Below are positions 54,101 through 61,307 of a DNA stretch of 64,000 nucleotides, piece by piece. Position numbers and translations under genes: made by a program. Under the pieces are notes generated by a model, which worked only from the letters and a program-made list of their open reading frames with translations, did no database searches and was not told the origin of the DNA. Every line of letters begins with the position of its first letter. Within the stretch, counting starts at the first letter, position 1. Source of the DNA: Acidobacteriota bacterium (GTDB lineage: Bacteria > Acidobacteriota > Polarisedimenticolia > J045); NCBI GenBank assembly GCA_030949985.1, contig JAUZRX010000010.1:21148-85147 (forward strand), written 5' to 3'.

Positions 54101-55236
54101 AGAATGTCGTAGGCATCCTTGCCGTGGACCGTCTGATCGAGGGCACCGGTGGTATCCAGGTCGATCGACGCCGGAAAGGGCGAGGTGCCATAGATCACAC
54201 CCACCAAGCCGGCATCGATCCGATCGTCGGCCGGCCCCCGCGAGCGGCGCAACTGCAGGGCGATGTCCGCCACACCATCGCCGTTGAAGTCGCCGGTGGC
54301 GAAGGTCGAGCCCATCTTGGCCTGCTCGTTCTCTCCCAGTTCGTTGAAAGTACCGTCACCGTCCCAGTCCCAGGAGGGTCCATGGATCACCGCGTCGGCG
54401 GGGGAGGTGCGCAAATCTCTCTGGCAGGGGTTGCCGTTGCCGTCCGGGCAGTTGGTGAAATCGGTCTGGCTGGCCAGGAGGATCTGGATCGACCCGGCGT
54501 TTTCCCGGTTCCCGGCGGGGCCGTCCGTCCCCGGAGCACCGAGCAGCAGATCGAGGCTGCCGTCTCCATCGATATCCGCCGCGTCGACGCCTTCGCCGAG
54601 GAAATCGGAGGCCGCGGCGCCATAGATCCACATGTCGGCGCGGATCAGCTTGCGGTCGGGCCGAGCCAGGTCGAAAGGCGTCGCCCGCGAACGACCGCCG
54701 AAGAGAACGTAGACCTCGCCGCGACTCTGCAGCCCGGCCCTGTCGATCGTGCCGTCACCATCGGCATCGACACCTTCCGGCCCGGCGCCGGCGGGAGTCC
54801 CCATGATCAGGTCGTCGGTGCCGTCCCGGTCCAGGTCGGCGAGGGTGAAATAGACCCCCAGGCCGTCCTGGGTCGCCGCGCCGAGAACAACGAAGTCGGC
54901 CGTGGCGCCCGCGCCCAGATCCTGGACCTTCTCGTACGGTGCGTTGCCGTAGAAAATGTAGATCGCGCCTGCGGAGTCCCGGTCGGTCAGACTTCCGTCG
55001 AAGCCCGAGGCTCCCACGGCGATGTCCAGGGTCCCGTCCCCGTTGAAATCGCCCGTGGCGATGTGATCGCCCAGGGAGTCGCTCGTGCGGCGCCCGTAGC
55101 GCACCAGGTCCTCACCGTCGACGAGGTCGATCTGGTCCACCCGGGCAGCCAGGGCGCTGGCACCCGAAAGGCACCAGGCCGTGAGGAAAAAGCCCACCGT
55201 GGCGAAGGCGGAAAGCCTGTTCCTCACCATTTTCAT
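48142..55236 (-). CDS. giant secreted FG-GAP / thrombospondin type 3 repeat protein
   Basis: 2,364 residues. ATG 55236 (MKMVRNRL) begins a Sec signal peptide (AFATVGFFLTAWCLSGASALAA) and follows GGAGG at 7 nt; upstream sequence in frame is not protein-like. Order: FG-GAP/integrin-alpha-like beta-propeller repeats (~40-580; units like ATGDFNGDGTLDIAVGA and VYVLFGGR), a long TSP3 block of DxDxDGxGDxCDNCP calcium repeats (~583-1069), more FG-GAP (~1070-1600), a short TSP3 block (~1602-1750), a third FG-GAP block (~1750-2240), and a C-terminal fibronectin-III-like segment with four Cys. Likely a Ca-dependent extracellular surface or adhesion protein. No LPXTG or other sorting tail is seen. It has its own terminator; divergent from the subtilisin-like lipoprotein. 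Confidence 0.92.
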   Translation of the reverse strand: MKMVRNRLSAFATVGFFLTAWCLSGASALAARVDQIDLVDGEDLVRYGRRTSDSLGDHIATGDFNGDGTLDIAVGASGFDGSLTDRDSAGAIYIFYGNAPYEKVQDLGAGATADFVVLGAATQDGLGVYFTLADLDRDGTDDLIMGTPAGAGPEGVDADGDGTIDRAGLQSRGEVYVLFGGRSRATPFDLARPDRKLIRADMWIYGAAASDFLGEGVDAADIDGDGSLDLLLGAPGTDGPAGNRENAGSIQILLASQTDFTNCPDGNGNPCQRDLRTSPADAVIHGPSWDWDGDGTFNELGENEQAKMGSTFATGDFNGDGVADIALQLRRSRGPADDRIDAGLVGVIYGTSPFPASIDLDTTGALDQTVHGKDAYDILGDSLLLADLNGDSTDDLIMGVPFGDQDDDNDGTFDRNNVGEVTVVWGGNALLEADLDLANPGFGQADYFWTLVGHGDEDGFGEVLGVGDLDGDSQPDLVVTAPYGAGPADGRNGAGEAWIRYGDGTLGLASPDEDFKDAGGPVIWGKGQADGLGFSMALADIDGDNLAEILLGASSATSPDPDPDNTADAGERPGGGAMWWVTPWDGDGDGFRDLYDNCYLDFNPGQADDDGDLWGNFCDNCSVDANHDQKNSDDDSFGDACDDDDDNDFVPDAYGAGSTGPCNTGVTDTCDDNCPTVKNGSFDAGTPQADTDDDGVGDVCDNCPNDPNPGQEDHDLDGSGDACDPDDDNDGISDASDTCPFTPGLNTDSDSDGLGDVCDNCPNVANAGQEDADGDEVGDACDNCVNTWNPDQDDVDGDTIGGACDNCPADANTDQADGDLDGAGDVCDNCPNDANPDQRDTDSPLETGECPWVDADGDGTMDPGESGGPDGVGDVCDNCVDLCNPSQTEQKGFFSDTDHVGGECDNCGGMNNGDCDVDPLFCDSDGDGTMTQEEYDSGFQINTDGDTQGDACDSDDDDDTVPDSSDNCRLIDNPGQEDADADGRGDVCDNCVNTANPNQVDTDADGFGDACDNCPNDANFDQVDSEGDGTGNVCDDDDDNDTILDVDDNCPFAPNTDQADSDGDGVGDVCDFTELDLATDTDDFVVYAAEIIDNGGWAVAAGDLNADGFGDLVFSAPFDDGAANDRAQAGAVFVVFGRVTSGKLDYAVQNPDVVFYGEQPEDVLGQALAVGDVNGDGTDDLVMAASSGECDFGGDSWTGASCRSLDKNTGIYHEERCKGCGRVYVFYGRTTWNSSYDLRNDADLNQPNADATFIGRSGGDSLGRALALTDLNGDGQLDVCMGAPNYRVDLNADPQNPNDIIYGGVFVAFGGADFPVVTKYEFGDPDYLIRGADEADRAGRVLAGGDVNGDGVGDLVIGARGASGPANTHTRAGQAYLFYGDSALTSGTGFDLEIDGSTKPYVYGVDNEDAFPNDIAVGDLNGDGTDDMLFGVSFAASKDNLRSGAGEAYVVLGGASWTGNDAVDMRANNIFYGRNNADAFGHAVGIGDMDGDGVQELFFSAPLSAGSFGGGRNAAGEVIIYNWNDVKNNFIVDTLDTTLVKPVTSVLGAEVNDTLGYEETNLELADLNRDGVVELIVGAEGGDGDPDDTTDRTDAGEVWVVAPSDVDGDQLRNLADNCPSDSNPDQLDTDGDGWGDVCDNCPDTSNPKQEDDNNNGVGNACECDDDLDGIPNSGPCANLPTNNCAAGNRDNCLDNCPNTSNPTQSDVDGDGTGDACDSDEDGDGVASGSDNCPLIDNPGQEDADSDGTGNACTTTKIDLAAGGRVIYGEENQDAFASGGVTGDFNGDGVMDLAVGARSADGPTNGRNGCGAVYVFYGPIASGIDLALTAADVEIYGQDAGDELGYALAAGDLNNDGIDDIIASAPGGDGNGNTAADAGQVHVFYGGSLPATLDLASTSSNLLFFGEQASDRFGENLVTGDWDGDGAADLAIASPNSASNFDGNPGGGEIWLLLDQVLNTITTVDPFSVSNYISGVDNNDHLGLAMVAGDLDGDSTDDLLVGAPDADGVGNNKADAGEVYMISNTILAGDQNIELFNASDYTLLLYGDTPADRAGASLALADLSGDSTLDMLIGLPGQGSPPGATARLDAGGAEQIDGRADYTAIDGQELVQATDRSFFGAVAGAQLASSLAVVDYDGGGGLDLIFGAPGMAGPDGSRSGAGAVVVLEGSRIPSTTSIIDLANIVPAQEIHGADVDDSVAGQPWLPVTELDASTPGLELSVPALGGDGPDGTRTAAGEAWLVSQNDSDWDGFTDDVDCAPTDGSVGALSNTGLTSTWSDKQTFNWAAVNGAATYNFYRGTVVQPWQYNESCLQTGLTNPTGTDATTPAAGQAYWYDSTAQSGAACIGPLGDDGNGSTRPDPPACP

Positions 55237-55564
55237 CACCGTTCCTCCAATGCTCCACGGGCGCGGGGAGGCCCCCACCCGGCTGACGAACCGTCTGGTC
55301 ATGCAAGAGTCGAGGCGGAAAGACCCTGGCGCGTTCGGGTCTGTAGGGTCGGAGTCCACGCGTCGACAGAAGCGTGCCTGTCGCTCCATGAAACTTCCCT
55401 CCGATCCGCCCGCGCCAACGAGGGCTGCCCCTCGGCTGGCCAATGTACGTTCAAGACCGGACGGGCGCATCCCTTCCTGGGCCATTCTTTTACCCGGCGG
55501 ACCTATACTCTTTCTTGCCCGGATGCCTCGCCGGGCGAAGCTTTCCCACTTCAAGGAGTTCAAC
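55237..55564. other. 328-bp divergent region between the giant gene and the S8 lipoprotein gene
   Basis: This should hold two divergent promoters. On the plus strand a TATACT hexamer at 55504-55509 could be a -10 box for the protease gene, with no clear -35. On the minus strand the giant gene has a leader with short pairing options (AGACCC/GGGTCT) but no motif I can name with confidence. No gene is seen. Confidence 0.4.
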
Positions 55565-57058
55565 TTGTTCCGCCATTTCCCGTTCTCTTTCGCCGCCCGG
55601 CCGGCCGCAGCGCTTGCCGGTCTTCTCATCGTCGCCGGCTGCGTGGGCACACACCGACCCGGCCAGCCGGAGACCGTCCCCCTGGCCCCCGATCCCGGGC
55701 CCGCCAGTGCTCGTCCCCTTTCCCCCCGGTTCGAGATCCTCGCCCGGGACGCCGGAAACCAGGGATTCGTCCGCGCCCTGCTGGAGCTGCGCCGCCAGGT
55801 CGACATCCCGGCCCTGATGGCCTCCCAGCAGGAGCGCTGCCTGTCCCGCGGCCAGGGCCGAGAGGAAACGCTGCGGGCTCTCGCGCAGGTGGCCGAAGAG
55901 TCCCAGGCGCTCGTCGAACCGCTGCTCGAAGAACTTCTCGCCCGGGGACTGCTGGACTATTACGAGAAGCTCCGCTTTCGGAACAGGATCTTCATCTCCA
56001 TCCGTCCGGAAGCCCTCGAAAAAGTCCGCATGCATCCCCAGGTGGCCGAGGTCATTCCGGAGTACGACGGTGTCCGGGAGGCCCGCCGCGCGGCAGGCAT
56101 GGGACTGATCGGCAAGGCCCCCCCCATTCCCCCCGGCGACAGCTGGGGAGTGGAGATGCTGGGCCTGCGCCGACTCTGGGAAGACGGCATCGATGGCCGC
56201 GGTGTGGTGATCGGCATCCTCGACAGCGGTGTGATGGGAACCCACGAGGCCCTGGCCGACGCTCATCGGGAAGATGATTACTGGTACGACCCGGTAGGGG
56301 GCTCTCCCGCGGCCCTGGACACGGTTCCCCACGGCTCCCAGGTACTTTCCTGCGCCCTGGGACGCCCGACTCTGGGCCACGCGCTGGGCACCGCGCCCGG
56401 AGCCCGGTGGGTCGCCGCCCTGTCCAACTACCACAACAGCTACAACAACGTGAACATGTCCCTGGCCGCCGACTGGCTGATCTTCGAGGGCAGGCCCGAC
56501 GTGATGCTCGGAGCCTGGGGACACGGCAAGGCCGCTTGCGAGCCCCGGGACCGCCCGATGGTCCAGGCTCTCCGCGCGGCGGGCATCGTGCCCGTCTTCG
56601 CCGCGGGCAACGACGGCCCCGATCCGGCCACGGGCCAGACACCCGCCGCCCTCACCGGCCTGTTCCCTTTTGGTCTCGGTCCGCTCTCGGTGGCCGCCAT
56701 CGATCGCCACGGCAAGATCATCGGCCCCTCGTCCCGGGGACCCAACCCCTGTTCACCGGAGGTTCCCTTCCCCGACGTGACGGCCCCGGGGTGGGAGGTT
56801 CCGGTCCCCACCGGCGGTGGACCCCGTTCCCTGACCCTGGCCTCGGGAACCTCCATGTCGGTGGGCTGGGTCGGCGGCCTGGCCGCCATGATCCTCCAGG
56901 TCGCCCCGGAGATGCCCGTCTGGGAGGTGGAACGGATCATCCGCGAGACCGCCCGTGACTTACCCCCGAAAGGCTTCGATGCCGCCTCCGGTCACGGCCT
57001 GATCGACCCGGCGGCCGCCGTGGCGGCCGCCCGCCGGTGGCGGCCGGCCTGCCGCTAG
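55565..57058 (+). CDS. subtilisin-like (S8) serine protease lipoprotein
   Basis: 497 residues. A lipoprotein signal peptide (ARPAAALAGLLIVAGC, lipidated Cys ~26) leads to an I9-like propeptide (IFISIRPEALEKVRMHPQVAEVIPEYD, ~140-166), then the catalytic domain with Asp in VIGILDSGV (D220), His in VPHGSQV (H256), the oxyanion Asn in FAAGNDGP, and Ser in ASGTSMSVGW (S430). The start is TTG 55565 because AAGGAG lies 6 nt upstream; earlier frame is non-coding-like. It probably processes surface proteins outside the cell. Ends at a bidirectional terminator. Confidence 0.9.
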   Translation: MFRHFPFSFAARPAAALAGLLIVAGCVGTHRPGQPETVPLAPDPGPASARPLSPRFEILARDAGNQGFVRALLELRRQVDIPALMASQQERCLSRGQGREETLRALAQVAEESQALVEPLLEELLARGLLDYYEKLRFRNRIFISIRPEALEKVRMHPQVAEVIPEYDGVREARRAAGMGLIGKAPPIPPGDSWGVEMLGLRRLWEDGIDGRGVVIGILDSGVMGTHEALADAHREDDYWYDPVGGSPAALDTVPHGSQVLSCALGRPTLGHALGTAPGARWVAALSNYHNSYNNVNMSLAADWLIFEGRPDVMLGAWGHGKAACEPRDRPMVQALRAAGIVPVFAAGNDGPDPATGQTPAALTGLFPFGLGPLSVAAIDRHGKIIGPSSRGPNPCSPEVPFPDVTAPGWEVPVPTGGGPRSLTLASGTSMSVGWVGGLAAMILQVAPEMPVWEVERIIRETARDLPPKGFDAASGHGLIDPAAAVAAARRWRPACR

Positions 57059-57091
57059 TCAACAGGCCCCGGCGTCGGGCAGGCGCAGCAA

Positions 57092-57117
57092 AAGGGGCGC
57101 CCGACCGGGCGCCCCTT
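57092..57117. terminator. bidirectional terminator between the S8 gene and the lipoprotein array
   Basis: An 11-bp perfect stem (57092-57102 with 57107-57117) has a GACC loop. It is followed by TTTT on the minus strand and by TTGTT on the plus strand. It separates the converging S8 protease and A1 lipoprotein genes. Confidence 0.8.
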
Positions 57118-57172
57118 GTTGCCTACCGGCATATCCTGCATCCGGGACAGGTTCCCCGGGCATCGCCCGGCG

Positions 57173-58087
57173 CTACATCCTGGCCAGGGCGTTCTGCACC
57201 GTTTCCACCCGCACCTTGAAGTCGGCCTGGAGGCTGCCGTAAGTCACGTGCAGGTCGATGAAGTTCCCGTGCTGGTCGATGTAATGGTCGATCCAGCGCA
57301 ACTGGTAGCGGGCGTTCGGCCCCACCGGAACCGCCACACGCAGTTCCTGATCCATGTAACCCTGGAAGCGTCCGTAGATCGGCGCGTGCACCACGTTGCC
57401 GTCCGCATCGGTCAACTCGAAGCTGGCGATGCTGGAATCGACGGGAATGGAGTAGACGTCCCGGCCCCGGAAGGTGGTCGCCTCGAGCATGGACAGCTCG
57501 AACGCCGAGGCCTGCTTGTCGGCCCACAGGCCGCTGCCGCACTCACCGACGCGAGAGGTCTGGCTGAGCAACATGGACAACGAACGGGCTCCCGAACAGG
57601 AGTCGTCGAAATCACCGTCGAAGGGATCATCGGTCACGTTGTTGCCCGGCCCCCCGCCGGGATCGCTGGACGAGCCATGGGGGTAGGCGTCCGGCAGATC
57701 GGCGTTCCACGCGGTCCAGATGGCGCAGTCGGTCTGGCGATTGGGATCGCAGTAGGTCTGATCCAGGAAGAGAATCGTCGCCGTCGGGTCGTAGTTGTTG
57801 AAGGTCTTCAGCCGCTGATCGCCCTTCCAGTCCTGGGAAAGCACCGTGAACAACTCATCGGAACCATCCGAGTAGATCGTGGCGATCTGGGAAGTGGGCA
57901 CGATGTAGGCCGCGTCATAGAAGCTGTCCATGACGGCATCACCCCACGGCCCGTGGCTGTCGAAGATAACGGGATAGTTGGTCACGGCACAGCCCAGCGA
58001 CAACGCCGCCACGACTGCCATCACCAAAGCTACTGTCACGCTAGTTACGGTCACGCTAGTTACGGTCACGCTTGTCACCCGGCGCAT
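57173..58087 (-). CDS. array lipoprotein A1 (A-type paralogue)
   Basis: 304 residues. The signal peptide contains the repeated TSVTVTSVTVTSVTV and ends in a lipobox, ALSLGC. The mature protein starts AVTNYPVIFDSHGPWGDAV and has the motifs shared by the whole array: ATIYSDGSDELFT, LFLDQTYCDPNRQTDCAIW, CSGARSLSMLLSQTSRVGECG and HVTYGSL near the end. Compared with A2 and A3 it is the most divergent copy, ending VQNALARM rather than LxDRF. Four mature cysteines (YC, DC, SC, EC) likely form two disulfides. I do not know the family. ATG 58087 follows AAGGAG. Confidence 0.88.
   Translation of the reverse strand: MRRVTSVTVTSVTVTSVTVALVMAVVAALSLGCAVTNYPVIFDSHGPWGDAVMDSFYDAAYIVPTSQIATIYSDGSDELFTVLSQDWKGDQRLKTFNNYDPTATILFLDQTYCDPNRQTDCAIWTAWNADLPDAYPHGSSSDPGGGPGNNVTDDPFDGDFDDSCSGARSLSMLLSQTSRVGECGSGLWADKQASAFELSMLEATTFRGRDVYSIPVDSSIASFELTDADGNVVHAPIYGRFQGYMDQELRVAVPVGPNARYQLRWIDHYIDQHGNFIDLHVTYGSLQADFKVRVETVQNALARM
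58035..58079 (-). repeat. 15-bp tandem repeats in the A1 signal peptide
   Basis: 58035-58049 and 58050-58064 are identical 15-bp units (GTCACGCTAGTTACG on the plus strand); 58065-58079 is a decayed third unit. In frame they encode Thr-Ser-Val-Thr-Val repeats in the lipoprotein signal peptide. Confidence 0.85.
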
Positions 58088-58454
58088 TCGGTGCTCCTTT
58101 CGCTCCCCCACCTGGGTCCAGGTTTTCTTTCCGCCTCTCGTCCCCACCCCTCGCCCGACAGCCATCCCAAGCCGGGAAAAGCATACGGACGCAGGCGACG
58201 CTTACAGGACGTTACGGCGACAGGGCGGAAGTGCAACACAGAACTTGAGGGAATCCTCCGCGGGCAGAGTCAAGTAGCTTGATTCGGGGGCCTTACGGGA
58301 TGCCTCACCGGGCCCCGGCCGGCCGGCCGGAAAACCCCGGCACCTGCCGGGCAGGCTCCGGACACCGTCCGGGCAGCGCATGCCGCTGGAGCCGCGAACA
58401 GCAGGAGGCGGCCCTCCGGGGCCGCCTCCTCGGGACGCTTCCTGAAACTATCGC
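58088..58454. other. 367-bp region between lipoproteins B1 and A1
   Basis: No gene is seen. It holds the B1 terminator-like hairpin (58403-58430), a CCGG-rich palindromic run near 58316-58331 and a CCGGAC-ACC-GTCCGG hairpin (58358-58372). It would also contain any promoter for A1; the TTGACT at about 58275 (minus strand) lacks a matching -10 box. Confidence 0.4.
58403..58430 (-). terminator. hairpin downstream of lipoprotein B1
   Basis: An 11-bp perfect stem (58403-58413 with 58420-58430) has a 6-nt loop, 25 bp after the B1 stop. No U-tract follows on the minus strand, so it may be a weak terminator or stabiliser. Confidence 0.5.
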
Positions 58455-59273
58455 TCAGAAGCGGTTGGCATTGTGAATCAGGCCATCCCGGGCCACCGCC
58501 AGGTTGACGGTACCTCCCAGCGAGCCGTACTGGATTTCCACGGTGCCGAGGTTGCCGTTCTGGTCCACGAAGTTGCGGGCCCAGTTCAACTGGCTCTTCA
58601 TGTTGGGAGTCATCGGAATGACGATCTGCAGTCTCTCGGTCACAAAGCCGGTGAACTGGCCGTAGAGCGGAACGCTGGCGGTCACGCCGTCCGGAGTGCT
58701 GATGCTGACGGCGGTGTTACCGGAGTTGACCGGGATCACATAGGCCGCTTCGCCCCGGAAGTGAGTGACGGGCAGATCGGCGAACTCACCGGCGAGACCC
58801 TGCAGATCCGCAAAGATGCGATCGCCGCATTCGCCCAGGCGGCTGTCCTGGCTGACCAGAAGGCTCAGCGAACGGGCACCCGAGCAGTCGCCGAAGAACT
58901 CGAAGTCGAAAGGATCGTCCAGGGCGTCCTGGTGCGGATCCCAGGCGCGAGTGATCTCGCAGCCCTCGTAGCGCCAGTCGCAGTAGGTCTGGTCCAGGAA
59001 GAGAACAGACGCGGTCGGGTCGAAATTGTTGAAGGTATAGAGCTTGCGGTCCGCGTACTGGTTCTGGTAGACCATCGTGAACAGCTCGTCGGAACCGTCC
59101 GAGTAGATCGTGGCGATCTGGGAACTCGGGGTCACGTAGGCCTTGTGTCCGGTCCGGATCACGCCGGAGAAGTCAGCGCGGTCGTCGGTGATGACAGCGT
59201 AGTTGGTTATCGCGCAACCGAGGGAAGTCAGCAGTAGCAGGCTCAGCAGGCCGTAAATCATCATCTTCTTCAT
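58455..59273 (-). CDS. array lipoprotein B1 (B-type paralogue)
   Basis: 272 residues. Lipoprotein signal (LLSLLLLTSLGC), mature AITNYAVITDDRADFSGVI. Shares YSDGSDELFT, LFLDQTYCDWRYEGCEI, CSGARSLSLLVSQDSRLGECG and VEIQYGSL with the A-type proteins, but has its own middle (EFADLPVTHFRGEAAYVIPVN) and ends LIHNANRF. Differs from B2 at about 17 positions in the mature protein by my count. ATG 59273 follows AAGGAG, 53 bp after A2. Function unknown. Confidence 0.9.
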   Translation of the reverse strand: MKKMMIYGLLSLLLLTSLGCAITNYAVITDDRADFSGVIRTGHKAYVTPSSQIATIYSDGSDELFTMVYQNQYADRKLYTFNNFDPTASVLFLDQTYCDWRYEGCEITRAWDPHQDALDDPFDFEFFGDCSGARSLSLLVSQDSRLGECGDRIFADLQGLAGEFADLPVTHFRGEAAYVIPVNSGNTAVSISTPDGVTASVPLYGQFTGFVTERLQIVIPMTPNMKSQLNWARNFVDQNGNLGTVEIQYGSLGGTVNLAVARDGLIHNANRF

Positions 59274-59326
59274 CGCTGTGGGCTCCTTGTTCTCGCTTTC
59301 GTGTCTGGATGTCGGCATCGCGCTTC

Positions 59327-60190
59327 TCAGAACCGGTCCGGAAGCGTCTCGACCTGAAGATCGAAGCTGGCGGCCAGCGAGCCGTAGTTCACGTCAACCT
59401 GGACGTAGCTGCCGTGAGCGTCGATCCAAGACTGGAGAGCACGGAGCTGGTACTTCATGTTGGGCGTCACCGGGAAGGCCAGACGCAGATCCTGGTCCAC
59501 GTAGCCGGTGAAGCGACCGAAGATCGGCGCCTGTCCCACCGAGCCGTCCTGGCCCGTCAGGGTGAAGGCCGCGATGGAGCTGTCGATGGGCAGCTCGTAG
59601 ACCTGGCGGCCGCGGAAGGTGCTCGTCTCGAGCAGGCTGAACTCGAAGGCCGCGTTCTGCTTGTCGGCCCACAAACCACTGCCGCACTCACCGACGCGGC
59701 TGGTCATCGACAGCAGCAGCGACAGGGATCGCGCCCCCGAACAGTCCTCGTTGAGAGTGCCGTCGAAGGGATCGTCGGTCACGTTGTTGCCCGGACCTCC
59801 CGCGGGGTCGTGAGCGGAACCGTGGGGATAGGCGTCGGGAAGATCGGCGTTCCAGGCGGTCCAGATCGCGCAGTCGGTCTGGCGATTGGGATCGCAGTAG
59901 GTCTGGTCGAGGAACAGCACTTCCCCGGTAGCGTCGAAGTTATTGTAGGTGTAGAGCCACTGATCGCCTTTCCAGTCCTGGGCCACGAGAGTGTAGAGCT
60001 CGTCGGATCCATCGGAATAGATGGTGGCGACCTGGGAGGAAGGAATGATGTAGGCCAGGTCGTACTGGTCGTCCAGCACGCTGTCGGCCCAGGGGCCCCG
60101 GCTGTCGAGAATCACCGGGTAGTTCGTGATGGCACAGCCGAGGCTCCCCAACAGACCAACGGCCAAAACCAGATACATCGTCTTTCGCAT
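59327..60190 (-). CDS. array lipoprotein A2 (A-type paralogue)
   Basis: 287 residues. Lipobox GLLGSLGC; mature AITNYPVILDSRGPWADSV. Carries ATIYSDGSDELYT, LFLDQTYCDPNRQTDCAIW, CSGARSLSLLLSMTSRVGECG, PIDSSIAAFTLTGQDGS and VNYGSL, ending LPDRF. Very close to A3 along its whole length. ATG 60190 follows AAGGAG; a longer frame upstream runs into the leader. Precedes B1 by 53 bp and forms a cassette with it. Confidence 0.9.
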   Translation of the reverse strand: MRKTMYLVLAVGLLGSLGCAITNYPVILDSRGPWADSVLDDQYDLAYIIPSSQVATIYSDGSDELYTLVAQDWKGDQWLYTYNNFDATGEVLFLDQTYCDPNRQTDCAIWTAWNADLPDAYPHGSAHDPAGGPGNNVTDDPFDGTLNEDCSGARSLSLLLSMTSRVGECGSGLWADKQNAAFEFSLLETSTFRGRQVYELPIDSSIAAFTLTGQDGSVGQAPIFGRFTGYVDQDLRLAFPVTPNMKYQLRALQSWIDAHGSYVQVDVNYGSLAASFDLQVETLPDRF

Positions 60191-60376
60191 GAGTGGCTCC
60201 TTGTTGTGGTTTCTCTGACGAATGTTCCTGGAAGGTACGGGCAGACCGCCAGGACGCAAGGCAAATCTGGCCGGATATTCCCTCTCGGTTGCCAACAAAC
60301 TCCCTTTTCAACCGGTCTTCGCAAGCGGATGAACGAGAGCGCAAAGAAACGAGCCCCCGGAGGGCCCCGGGAGCAT

Positions 60377-60404
60377 AAAAAAGGGGCGGCCCGAAGGCCG
60401 CCCC
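60377..60404 (-). terminator. strong rho-independent terminator after lipoprotein B2
   Basis: Stem of 9 G+C pairs (60383-60391 with 60396-60404). On the minus strand it reads GGGGCGGCC-TTCG-GGCCGCCCC followed by TTTTTT (60382-60377). The TTCG tetraloop and U-run are canonical. It closes the A3-B2 unit. Confidence 0.92.
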
Positions 60405-60432
60405 TGCGTCAAGTCAGGCAATGGAACTCAGA

Positions 60433-61248
60433 TCAGAAGCGGTTCGCGTTGTGGATCAGGCCGTCGCGGGCCACCGCCAGGCTGACAGTGCCGTTGAGGG
60501 AGCCGTACTGGATCTCCACGGTGCCGAGGTTGCCGTTCTGGTCCACGAAGTTACGGGCCCAGTTCAGCTGGCTCTTCATGTTCGGCGTCATCGGGATCAC
60601 GACCTGGAGCTTCTCGGTCACGAAACCGGTGAACTGGCCGTAGAGGGGGACGCTGGCGGTCACACCCTCAGGGGTGGTGACGCTGACGTTGGTGTTGCCG
60701 GCGTTGACCGGAATCACGTAGGCGGCCTCGCCACGGAACTGGGTGACGGGCAGATCGGCGAACTCACCGGCCAGGTTCTGCAGGTCGGCGAAGACGCGGT
60801 CACCACACTCACCCAGACGGCTTTCCTGGCTGACCAGGAGGCTCAGGGAGCGGGCGCCGGAGCAATCCTCGAAGAACTCGAAGTCGAACGGATCGTCCAG
60901 GGCGTCCTGGTGCGGATCCCAAGCGCGGGTGATCTCACAGCCCTCATAACGCCAGTCGCAGTAGGTCTGGTCCAGGAAGAGGACCGACGCGGTCGGATCG
61001 AAGTTGTTGAAGGTGTAGAGCTTGCGGTCAGCATACTGGTTCTGGTAAACCATCGTGAACAGTTCGTCAGAACCATCGCTCCAGATCGTGGCGATCTGAG
61101 AGGTCGGGGTCACATAGGCCTTGTGGCCGGTCCGGATGACACCGGAGAAGTCAGCACGGTCGTCGGTGATGACGCCGTAGTTGGTGATCGCACAGCCCAG
61201 GGAGGCAAGCAGGGCCAGGCAGAGCACGCTGTAGAGCAGCTTCCTCAT
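60433..61248 (-). CDS. array lipoprotein B2 (B-type paralogue)
   Basis: 271 residues. Lipobox ALLASLGC; mature AITNYGVITDDRADFSGVI. Near-copy of B1 with IWSDGSDELFT instead of IYSDG, LFLDQTYCDWRYEGCEI, and C-terminal LIHNANRF. Four mature cysteines are conserved. It starts 59 bp after A3 with AGGAGC upstream, and is followed by the strong terminator at 60377-60404, so A3-B2 form one transcription unit. Confidence 0.9.
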   Translation of the reverse strand: MRKLLYSVLCLALLASLGCAITNYGVITDDRADFSGVIRTGHKAYVTPTSQIATIWSDGSDELFTMVYQNQYADRKLYTFNNFDPTASVLFLDQTYCDWRYEGCEITRAWDPHQDALDDPFDFEFFEDCSGARSLSLLVSQESRLGECGDRVFADLQNLAGEFADLPVTQFRGEAAYVIPVNAGNTNVSVTTPEGVTASVPLYGQFTGFVTEKLQVVIPMTPNMKSQLNWARNFVDQNGNLGTVEIQYGSLNGTVSLAVARDGLIHNANRF

Positions 61249-61307
61249 GGTTTCTCGCTCCTATCGTTGAATTCAGTTTCCTTCACGTCGTCCGTACAGC
61301 TGGCAGA

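Noticed and set aside
55250..55420. Minus-strand leader of the giant gene with a GACGC...CTCCG stretch weakly like the same riboswitch
   Set aside because: The conserved AAAGCC and GGGCAAACC elements are absent.
48667..56277. A 2,536-codon open frame on the plus strand, opposite the giant gene
   Set aside because: It is the mirror of Asp/Gly-rich repeats (GAC/GGC codons) in high-G+C DNA. The minus strand has a signal peptide, ribosome site, known repeats and a terminator; the plus frame has none.
60239..60294. Plus-strand segment GGGCAGACC...GGACGCAAGGC...GGTTGCC resembling a c-di-GMP-I (GEMM) riboswitch core
   Set aside because: The P1b and P2 hairpins are missing, the span is too short (about 56 nt), and no plus-strand gene follows. 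A covariance search would settle it.
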